Source: an uncultured Chlorobiaceae bacterium (GTDB lineage: Bacteria; Bacteroidota; Chlorobiia; Chlorobiales; Chlorobiaceae). Taken from it: DNA of 64,000 bases. Position 1 is the stretch's first letter, and each line of letters opens with the position of its first letter. Both the position numbers and the translations under genes were made by a program. Location of the stretch: positions 123,018 through 187,017 of the forward strand of contig CAJEXQ010000002.1 of the NCBI GenBank assembly GCA_903994635.1, written 5' to 3'. Shown here one piece after another: positions 57,269 to 64,000 of the stretch. The notes under the pieces were generated by a model that had not been told where the DNA came from, ran no database searches, and worked only from the letters and a program-made list of their open reading frames with translations.

Positions 57269-58213
57269 ATGGGTTTTTTTGACAAATTCAAACTTTCAAG
57301 GCTGAAGGAAGGGCTCGAAAAAACTCGGGATACCTTTCGTGAAAAGCTTTCTGTTATTACAAAAGGAAAAACAGAGATAGATGACGAGTTCCTTGAGGAG
57401 CTTGAGACTATTCTTGTTTCAGCAGATGTAGGGGTGGAGACCACTCTCGGGATTGTTGATGCCATAACCGAGCGGGCCAAAAAAGAGACCTACCATTCTG
57501 AAGCGGAGCTGAATAAAATGCTGATGGAGGAGATTCAGCAGATGCTTGAAGAGAGCGGAGAGGATCACCCGCTGGACTTTGAGGCTCCGCTTCCGGCGAA
57601 ACCTTATGTCATTTTGATTGTTGGTGTGAACGGTGCAGGCAAAACCACCAGTGTCGCCAAGTTAGCTCATAATTACGATAAAGCTGGAAAAAAAGTGATT
57701 ATAGCTGCGGCAGATACCTTCAGGGCAGCGGCTTATGAACAACTTCAGATATGGGCAGACAGGGCGGGTGTTCCAATGATCGGTCAGGCACAAGGTTCCG
57801 ATCCGGCCTCTGTTGTGTATGATGCTGTCAGCGCTGCGGTTTCCAGAAATGCAGATGTGGTGCTGGTTGATACTGCCGGACGATTGCATAACAAGAGCCA
57901 TTTGATGGAGGAGCTTGCTAAAATAATGCGGGTAGCAAAAAAGAGGATTCCTGAGGCTCCGCATGAGGTATTGCTGGTGCTTGATGGCACAACCGGGCAG
58001 AATGCTGTGCAGCAGGCGAGGGAGTTTGCGCGCTTTGTCAACGTGACCGGGCTTGTGGTTACCAAGCTTGATGGAACTGCTAAAGGAGGAATCGTGCTCT
58101 CTATTTCACGTGAGCTGAAGTTGCCAGTCAAGTATATAGGGGTTGGAGAAAAGATCGATGACCTTCAGTTGTTCGATCGGGCAGAATTTGTTGCTGCGCT
58201 TCTTGGCCGCTAG
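57269..58213 (+). CDS. ftsY: Signal recognition particle receptor FtsY
   Basis: 314 aa SRP GTPase that docks ribosome-SRP complexes at the membrane. NG domain only: an N domain (residues 1-95) and a G domain with P-loop GVNGAGKTTSVAKLA (near 117), DTFRAAAYEQL, DTAGRLHNKSHLM (near 200), TKLDGTAKGG (near 272) and the C-terminal DDLQLFDRAEFVAALLG. The acidic A domain of E. coli FtsY is missing, which is common in other phyla. Confidence 0.95.
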   Translation: MGFFDKFKLSRLKEGLEKTRDTFREKLSVITKGKTEIDDEFLEELETILVSADVGVETTLGIVDAITERAKKETYHSEAELNKMLMEEIQQMLEESGEDHPLDFEAPLPAKPYVILIVGVNGAGKTTSVAKLAHNYDKAGKKVIIAAADTFRAAAYEQLQIWADRAGVPMIGQAQGSDPASVVYDAVSAAVSRNADVVLVDTAGRLHNKSHLMEELAKIMRVAKKRIPEAPHEVLLVLDGTTGQNAVQQAREFARFVNVTGLVVTKLDGTAKGGIVLSISRELKLPVKYIGVGEKIDDLQLFDRAEFVAALLGR

Positions 58214-58377
58214 CTGGAAGTGCTTTGCCGCTGTTCAGAACTCTATGCAATATAAATATTGGCAAACTGCTGGCAGGAGATTGTTTTTTATTGTTTTTGA
58301 TGCAATATTAGCCTTGCCGGAACGGGAAGGTACTATAATTGTGCTTTGGATGCGAAGGCAGGATTAAAAGGTTTTTT

Positions 58378-59040
58378 ATGAAAGAAGGAGAAAAAGTTCT
58401 GAATCTCAGACGCCGGGAGATGGTTGAAACGCTTAAACTCTATGGTATAATTAACCAGCGGGTGCTCAACGCTTTTCTGGAGGTGCAGCGACACTTTTTT
58501 TTTACAAATGATAATGTGGATTCCGCCTATAACGATGGCGCTTATTACGTCGGGTTTGGGCAAACGATTTCCCAGCCCTATACGGTGGCCTTTATGACGA
58601 CCCTTCTGGTTGAGCGTTGCTCTTCCGGAAAGGTACTCGAAATCGGGACAGGATCAGGCTATCAGGCGGCAATTCTTGATGCTCTCGGATATTCGGTTTA
58701 TACTGTGGAACGTATTTTTGAACTCTATGAAAGGGCCGAAAAACTTTTTTCAAGGCTCGGGCTCAACATCACCTGCCGTTTTGGAGATGGAACCCTTGGA
58801 TGGGTGGAAGAGGCACCTTTCGACGGTATTGTGGTCACGGCAGGGGCTCCGAAGGAGCCGGAGTCGCTTTTGCGGCAGCTTGCTGGAAAGGGATGTATGG
58901 TTATCCCTATAGGGAACTCCGATTCACAGCAGATGACGGTTTTCCAGCGAAATGGTAATGATTTCATAAAAGAGCGTTTTCAGCATTTTACTTTTGTGCC
59001 GCTGATCGGAAAGGAAGGTTGGAACGATTCTGCTTTTTAA
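58378..59040 (+). CDS. pcm: Protein-L-isoaspartate O-methyltransferase
   Basis: Methylates isoaspartyl residues with SAM to start repair of aged proteins. ATG 58378 is used; an earlier in-frame ATG (58339) would add 13 residues. 220 aa is normal. The SAM-binding motif I, VLEIGTGSGYQAAIL, is near 80; YNDGAYYVGFGQTISQPYTV is the family's PCMT stretch (near 45-64), and the FDGIVVTAGAP (near 145) follows. A TATAAT lies upstream at 58334-58339 without a clear -35. It is 28 bases before the PpiD-like gene. Confidence 0.93.
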   Translation: MKEGEKVLNLRRREMVETLKLYGIINQRVLNAFLEVQRHFFFTNDNVDSAYNDGAYYVGFGQTISQPYTVAFMTTLLVERCSSGKVLEIGTGSGYQAAILDALGYSVYTVERIFELYERAEKLFSRLGLNITCRFGDGTLGWVEEAPFDGIVVTAGAPKEPESLLRQLAGKGCMVIPIGNSDSQQMTVFQRNGNDFIKERFQHFTFVPLIGKEGWNDSAF

Positions 59041-59067
59041 CCACATTTTTAACAGAAGGGATGATTT

Positions 59068-61170
59068 ATGGCTGTAATGTCCAGCTTGCGGAATAAAACT
59101 CATATTATACTCTACACCCTGTTGGGAGCATTTCTTGCGCTGATTGTTTTTGAATGGGGGATGAATTTTACAGGATTTACAGGCAAGGCCAATTTGGCGG
59201 GCAAAATCAATGGCAAGCCGATTCCCATTAGTCAGTACGATGAGGTTTATAAGGCGGTTACCGAGAATTTCAGACGCAGCACTCCTGGGGCTGAACTGAC
59301 GCCTGAATCTGAGCTTGGGCTTCAGGAGCAGGCATGGAATACGGTGGTTGACCAGACCTTGCTTGAGCAACAGTTTGAGAAATTCGGCATTGCTCTTCAG
59401 GATCAGGAGGTGGTTGAGGCCTTTGATAGTCCGACTCCGCCCATGGTTATCCGCCAGAATTTTGCTGACCCAGCCACGGGGGCGGTTGACAGAAAAAAAC
59501 TTGAGAGCGCGCGTCACGACCCCAGGAATAAAGAGTTATGGGTGCAGATCGAAAAGATTGTCCGTCAGGAGTTGAAGGTAAACAAACTGATCAGTGCTCT
59601 TCAGACTCTGGGTCATGTTACCGAACCGGAGCTTGGCGATATTGTCAGCAGGCAGTTTTCACGTTTTTCAGCCTCTTTTATTCCGGTTCCATTGAGTTTT
59701 GCCGGGGTTGACAGTCAATTTCCTGTAAAGGATGAGGAGATTACAAAATATTACGATGCGCATAAAGAGCTTTTCAGGCAGGTTCCATCAAGAAAAGCTG
59801 ATTTTGTCTTTTTCCCTCTGATCCCATCATCGAAGGATAGCCTTGCTGTTCGTACGGAACTTGAGACGGTTCGTGCCGAATTTGCCAGCGCGGTGAGTGA
59901 CAGCAGCTTTGTTAAGGTGCAGAGCGATCGTCCGACAGGAATAAACAAAGTGTATAGCCGTGCGGATTTTTCACCGGAGGCTGGATCGGCTCTTTTCAAC
60001 TCGTCAAATCTCAACCCAGGCACAATTGTCGGCCCAATAGCCGATCGTGGTGAATACAGGTTGATCAAGATCCGGCAGGCAAGCTCTGCGGCACAACCTG
60101 TGGCAAGGGCATCGCATATTCTTTTGCGCTTCAATCCTGCAAGCAGGGATGATGTACAGAAAGTAAAAGAACTCTCGATGTTTATTTATAAGCAGCTTCA
60201 GGCAGGGATCCCTTTTGAAGTGCTGGCAAAAAAATATTCTGCTGACCCCGGCAGTGCCATCAATGGGGGCGATGTTGGGTGGTTCAGCAAGGAGCGTATG
60301 GTACCTGCGTTTTCTGCCGCAGTTTTTAGCGCTCGCCCCGGCGCTATTGTCGGGCCTGTTCAGACTCAGTTTGGGCTGCACATCATCAAGGTGACGGGAT
60401 TTGACCAGACAGCGCTCCTTTGTTCGGAGATTGTCAGAAATATAAGGCCATCATCAGAAACTGTGGAGAGTGAACGTCGTCAAGCCATGGCATTTCAACT
60501 CAATGCCAAAGAGAAAGGGTTCGACAAGAGCGCAGCAAGTGCAAAGCTGGTTGTCAACAAGAGCGGCGAGTTCGGAAGGCGCACCCCTATTGCGCAGATC
60601 GGCTACAGTGATAAAATTGCGGCTTTCGCATTCAAGGCCGCTGAGGGCGATCTCTCGGATGTTATTGAAACCGAAAAAGGGTTTTATCTCATGCGTCTTA
60701 CTGCCAAAAACGATGTCGGATATCGCTTGCTCGACAAGGATTTGAAGGCCATGATTACTGCGGAACTTGTGCGGGAGAAAAAGGGTGCATCTCTGGAGAA
60801 AAAACTTGGGGCAATGAAGGGGTCTGGTGTGACGCTTGAAAAGATAGCAGCAGCCAATGCGTCATTCCATGTTGTTTCGGCTGACAGTATCCGCTGGAGT
60901 GATGGATTTATTCCGGGCTATGGTGTTGATCGGCCTCTTGTGGAGGCAATGTCCGGGCTCACTGCCGGGAAGATCTCTGCTCCAGTGAAAACAACCGAAG
61001 GTTATGCTCTTGTGCTGCTCAGGGGCAAGGTTTATCCTGCCGGGCTCAACCTTGCGCGCGAAAAAGCTGCTCTTGCCCCGCAACTGCTTCGGGCAAAGCA
61101 GGAACAGCTTTTTGCCGAATACTTTGCTTCACTTCGCAAAAATGCGAAAATAGAGGATTTGCGTCCCTGA
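59068..61170 (+). CDS. Membrane-anchored peptidyl-prolyl isomerase, PpiD-like
   Basis: 700 aa periplasmic folding factor. One N-terminal membrane helix (about 13-31) anchors it. A SurA-type chaperone region (about 40-230) follows, then parvulin-like domains: the best one opens ARASHILLRFNPASRDDVQ near 350 and contains GGDVGWFSKERMVPAFSAAVF near 400, and a second, degenerate one (about 500-600) contains VIETEKGFYLMRL. The isomerase core looks intact in the first. Domain order matches PpiD. It follows pcm on the same strand. Confidence 0.9.
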   Translation: MAVMSSLRNKTHIILYTLLGAFLALIVFEWGMNFTGFTGKANLAGKINGKPIPISQYDEVYKAVTENFRRSTPGAELTPESELGLQEQAWNTVVDQTLLEQQFEKFGIALQDQEVVEAFDSPTPPMVIRQNFADPATGAVDRKKLESARHDPRNKELWVQIEKIVRQELKVNKLISALQTLGHVTEPELGDIVSRQFSRFSASFIPVPLSFAGVDSQFPVKDEEITKYYDAHKELFRQVPSRKADFVFFPLIPSSKDSLAVRTELETVRAEFASAVSDSSFVKVQSDRPTGINKVYSRADFSPEAGSALFNSSNLNPGTIVGPIADRGEYRLIKIRQASSAAQPVARASHILLRFNPASRDDVQKVKELSMFIYKQLQAGIPFEVLAKKYSADPGSAINGGDVGWFSKERMVPAFSAAVFSARPGAIVGPVQTQFGLHIIKVTGFDQTALLCSEIVRNIRPSSETVESERRQAMAFQLNAKEKGFDKSAASAKLVVNKSGEFGRRTPIAQIGYSDKIAAFAFKAAEGDLSDVIETEKGFYLMRLTAKNDVGYRLLDKDLKAMITAELVREKKGASLEKKLGAMKGSGVTLEKIAAANASFHVVSADSIRWSDGFIPGYGVDRPLVEAMSGLTAGKISAPVKTTEGYALVLLRGKVYPAGLNLAREKAALAPQLLRAKQEQLFAEYFASLRKNAKIEDLRP

Positions 61171-61184
61171 AACTCACTGAAACA

Positions 61185-62969
61185 TCAATGTGCCGCCTGG
61201 AAAGCCTCCAGGCAGGCCTTGATTCTGACTGAAGTATTAAGCCTGAGACACTCTTGGGCAAGCGCTTCAGTTTCGGCAACTGAATAGCGCGACACCAGCG
61301 ACTTGAGGTTCGGAATATCAGAAATAACAACGCTGAATTCTCTCAGTCCGCACCCGATCAGGAAGGGCAGGGCGAGAGGATCTGATCCCATGTCGCCGCA
61401 AATCATAGCTTTGCAATGATTTCTGTTGGCTGTAGAAATAATGCGATGCAGTTGCCTGAGAATTGCCGGGTGGAATTTTTCAAAAAGATCCTGCACGATG
61501 ACGTTGTTTCTGTCCACCGCAAGGGTGTACTGGGTGAGGTCATTGGTTCCGATGCTTATGAAGCGAACACATCTCGTTATTTCCTCAATAAGTTCTACCG
61601 CTGCGGGAAGCTCTATCATTGCTCCTATTTCAGGTTTTTCAACCTGCGATTCTGCTTCCGCTGCCAGTTCAGAATAGTGTCTGTCGACGGATGCCCGCAC
61701 GTGCTCTATCTCATCGAGGGACATGATCATGGGAATCAGAATAAAAATATTACCAAAGCGGTTTGCCCTGATGGCGGCTCTGACTTGAGCGTCAAGTATT
61801 TCTGGCAGATCAATCAGGATCCTGATTCCTCTCCACCCGAGGTTTGGATTTGGCTCCTTGACGGGCGAGTAGATCAGCTTGTCTCCGCCAATATCAAAAA
61901 GACGGATATCGAGAGGCATCGGGGCAATAGCTTCAGCCATTTCCCGGTAACAGTCGTACTGTTCTGACTCCTTTGGCACTTTTGTCCCTTCGGTAAAGAG
62001 GTTTTCGCTTCTGAACAGTCCGACTCCCTCGCCGCCCGAAGCAGTCAAGTCGAGCACCTCCTCCTTGAAATCGATATTGGCTAAAAAGGTGATCCTGACA
62101 CCGCATTGAGTTGTTGCTGGAAGCTCAGCCGTAAGAGAAGTCTCCTCTTCATTTTTTTTCATCTCCTCTTTTTTCCTGAGATATTGCTTGACCGTCTGTT
62201 CCTCAGGGTTTGTAATCACTGTTCCTGTAGTTCCATCAATGATCATCTGCATGCCGGTAGATACCTTTTGGGAGAGGTTCCCAAGCCCGACAACGATTGG
62301 AATGTTAAGGGACTTGCAGATCAGGGAGATGTGCGAGGTCTTGCCTCCGGAATCGGTGACAAACCCCTTGACGTTGCTTCGACTTAAAAGGATAATATCT
62401 GCAGGAGTGAGATTATCGGACGAAACGATTACTCCCTCGGGTATCCAGGAGTGCAATTTTCTGATGTGCAGGTTTCTGATAATCCGGTTTTTGATATCAT
62501 GCAGATCGTCAGCCCGATCCTGGAAGATGAGCTCTTCGGAGTTGTGAAATTTCTGAACATAGTGGTCAAACTCTTCTTCAATAACGATATGCGCCCCTTT
62601 CCGCTCGGATCGAATACGACTGGCTATGGCATCAATCAGCACCGGATCGTGAAGCATCATAATTTGAGCCTGAAACAGGTTGGAGTAGCTCGTGCCAAGT
62701 TTTTTAATGGTAACCAGCTCAATTTTTTTCAGTTCATGCTCTGATCGGTTCAGAGCAGTAAGAAATCTCTCAATTTCCTCACTGATGTTTTTGTGATTCA
62801 GCTCCCTGATTTCATGTTTACTCTCCTCCTTGATGAACGCATAGCACTCACCTACAGCGATACCTTTTGATGCGCCAATTCCAGCATAAATTGTTTCGGG
62901 GCCTTTGACAGGGCGTTCCTGTGTAGTCGTCCTGTTGCCAGAGTTGAGAAGCTGTTGTTCTTCCTGCAT
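61185..62969 (-). CDS. ptsI: Phosphotransferase system enzyme I
   Basis: 594 aa from ATG 62969, 11 bases after the dnaB stop; earlier in-frame starts lie inside dnaB and are not used. It takes phosphate from PEP and passes it to HPr. The active His213 is in GGKTSHISLICKSLN, and the C-terminal PEP site has GVGLFRSENLF, SIGTNDLTQYTLAVDRNN and the Cys524 in MICGDMGSDPLALPFLIGCG. PTS sugar carriers are unusual in green sulfur bacteria, so a regulatory EI-HPr relay is more likely than sugar uptake; that is inference. Confidence 0.94.
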   Translation of the reverse strand: MQEEQQLLNSGNRTTTQERPVKGPETIYAGIGASKGIAVGECYAFIKEESKHEIRELNHKNISEEIERFLTALNRSEHELKKIELVTIKKLGTSYSNLFQAQIMMLHDPVLIDAIASRIRSERKGAHIVIEEEFDHYVQKFHNSEELIFQDRADDLHDIKNRIIRNLHIRKLHSWIPEGVIVSSDNLTPADIILLSRSNVKGFVTDSGGKTSHISLICKSLNIPIVVGLGNLSQKVSTGMQMIIDGTTGTVITNPEEQTVKQYLRKKEEMKKNEEETSLTAELPATTQCGVRITFLANIDFKEEVLDLTASGGEGVGLFRSENLFTEGTKVPKESEQYDCYREMAEAIAPMPLDIRLFDIGGDKLIYSPVKEPNPNLGWRGIRILIDLPEILDAQVRAAIRANRFGNIFILIPMIMSLDEIEHVRASVDRHYSELAAEAESQVEKPEIGAMIELPAAVELIEEITRCVRFISIGTNDLTQYTLAVDRNNVIVQDLFEKFHPAILRQLHRIISTANRNHCKAMICGDMGSDPLALPFLIGCGLREFSVVISDIPNLKSLVSRYSVAETEALAQECLRLNTSVRIKACLEAFQAAH

Positions 62970-62979
62970 AAATAGTGAG

Positions 62980-64000
62980 TTAAAAAGGTGCGTCGTCCTG
63001 AGCAATGAATGCGCCGGTAGTAGTCGATTTTCCAGCATCTGGTATCGCCGGTGTATGACGATCCTGCCCGTATGATGAGCCGGATTCCTCATTGCTGGTA
63101 ATATAAGCATTAGCTGTCGACTGAAATCGTCCATAGTTTTTAAGGAACAACAATCGGATATCTCCGATAGGACCATTTCTCTGTTTGCCAATAACAATTT
63201 CAACAACATCTTTTGTGGAGGAGCCATCCTCAAAGGTTGTTTTGCCATACATTTCCGGTCTGGAGAGGAACATGACAACGTCTGCATCTTGCTCAATCGA
63301 GCCTGACTCCCTGAGGTCGCTGAGCTGAGGTCTCCTGTCTCCTGACCGTTGTTCGACAGATCGGTTAAGCTGCGCAAGGGCGATGACCGGAATATTCAGC
63401 TCTTTGGCCAGTGCCTTCAGTGACCTCGATATCTGCGCAATCTCCTGTTCACGGTTTGTTCTGCCATCCCTGACCGGTGTTACCAACTGAAGGTAATCGA
63501 CCACCACCATGCCTATGTTGTGCTCCTGTTTCATTCGGCGGGTTTTAGCCGCAAGCTCCATAATGGAGATGCCAGCGGTATCATCAATAAAGAGCTTCGC
63601 TTCATTGAGCTTGTCCATGCTGTTGATGATTCTGCCCATCATTTCCGGCGTTATACGACCTGTTCTGACAAGCTGTGACTCAACATAAGCTTCAGCGCAC
63701 ATCAGCCTTATGGCCAGTTGCACCTCCGCCATTTCAAGGCTGAAAAAAAGCACAGGAGTATCGAAATCAACAGCCGCATTGCGGGCAACAGCAAGCGCCA
63801 GTGCAGTTTTACCTGCTGAAGGGCGTGCGGCAATAATAATCATGTCGGAGGGCTGAAATCCGGCGGTGAGCTGATCAAGTTCGGAGAATCCGGAACCGAC
63901 TCCGGTCACCGATGATTGCGATGCTCTCAGACTTTCAAGCATCCGAATTCCGTTTTTAACCAGCTCTTTTATCAATGAGGCTTTCTTTTTGATGCCAGCC
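62980..64000 (-). CDS. dnaB: Replicative DNA helicase DnaB (5' end outside window)
   Basis: The frame continues past the right edge, so only the last ~340 residues are present: the linker helix and the RecA-like motor. The AGIKKKASLIKELVKNGI stretch at the edge matches the linker of DnaB proteins. Walker A ARPSAGKTALALA, FFSLEMAE, VVDYLQLV (Walker B), ALAQLNRSVEQR and DLRESGSIEQDADVV are complete. The tail after about 63100 (Gly, Ser, Thr rich) is flexible. ptsI follows 10 bases after the stop on the same strand. Confidence 0.96.
   Translation of the reverse strand, partial: AGIKKKASLIKELVKNGIRMLESLRASQSSVTGVGSGFSELDQLTAGFQPSDMIIIAARPSAGKTALALAVARNAAVDFDTPVLFFSLEMAEVQLAIRLMCAEAYVESQLVRTGRITPEMMGRIINSMDKLNEAKLFIDDTAGISIMELAAKTRRMKQEHNIGMVVVDYLQLVTPVRDGRTNREQEIAQISRSLKALAKELNIPVIALAQLNRSVEQRSGDRRPQLSDLRESGSIEQDADVVMFLSRPEMYGKTTFEDGSSTKDVVEIVIGKQRNGPIGDIRLLFLKNYGRFQSTANAYITSNEESGSSYGQDRHTPAIPDAGKSTTTGAFIAQDDAPF

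Noticed and set aside
58924..59517. A 197-codon frame on the minus strand across the pcm end and the start of the PpiD-like gene
   Set aside because: It lies antisense to two well-supported genes and its product has no coherent fold pattern.

Overview
The window reads as chromosome of a green sulfur bacterium (Chlorobiaceae, Chlorobium/Pelodictyon type). The pointers are a carotene desaturase/methyltransferase of the CrtU type with a Rieske centre inserted in its FAD fold, a bacteriochlorophyll-delivery (BCD/PucC) family carrier, a cobyrinate a,c-diamide synthase, and frequent GTG/TTG or weak-Shine-Dalgarno starts. This is inferred from gene families; the species is not determined.

Most of the window is compact housekeeping DNA. 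0-15.8 kb: guaB, three serine tRNAs in a row, def-fmt, lepA-lepB, trpE, an HtrA protease, greA, a small conserved gene, tpiA, thiC under a TPP riboswitch, a ferredoxin-nitroreductase and an M24 peptidase. 17.8-33.5 kb: a probably 5'-truncated SWIM-family protein, recD2, the BCD carrier, a radical SAM enzyme, a DUF4405 membrane protein with an OmpR-type two-component system, ppk2, hisF, tRNA-Ala, ftsX, nfo, a GT2 glycosyltransferase, queE and purN. 36-53.8 kb: purH, a Nif11-type leader peptide gene, queG, crtU, a beta-lactamase-fold hydrolase, an Mla-like lipid ABC operon headed by a PHP gene, pdxJ-rdgB-uppP, an epimerase, cbiA and clpC. 54.4-64 kb: trpB2, tRNA-Leu, thiL, ftsY, pcm, a PpiD-like foldase, PTS enzyme I and the start-less end of dnaB.

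Three short accessory patches interrupt this backbone: 15.82-17.77 kb, 33.5-35.96 kb (between the divergent purN and purH) and 53.77-54.46 kb. Each carries toxin-antitoxin remains, and every toxin gene I can recognise there is broken: a RelE/ParE C-terminal stub, a VapC N-terminal stub behind a frameshifted antitoxin, a RelE-like toxin with two frame breaks, and a ParE-like toxin cut to 38 codons. Two of the three recognisable antitoxin genes remain open. The first patch also holds a 181-codon gene I cannot assign.

Regulatory structure readable from sequence: a complete TPP riboswitch before thiC; four 11-bp phased repeats 11 bp upstream of a -10-like box before the DUF4405/two-component operon, fitting an OmpR/PhoB-type operator; an inverted repeat just downstream of the promoter of the 54-kb antitoxin; and several hairpin terminators, one bidirectional between a membrane-protein gene and tRNA-Ala.
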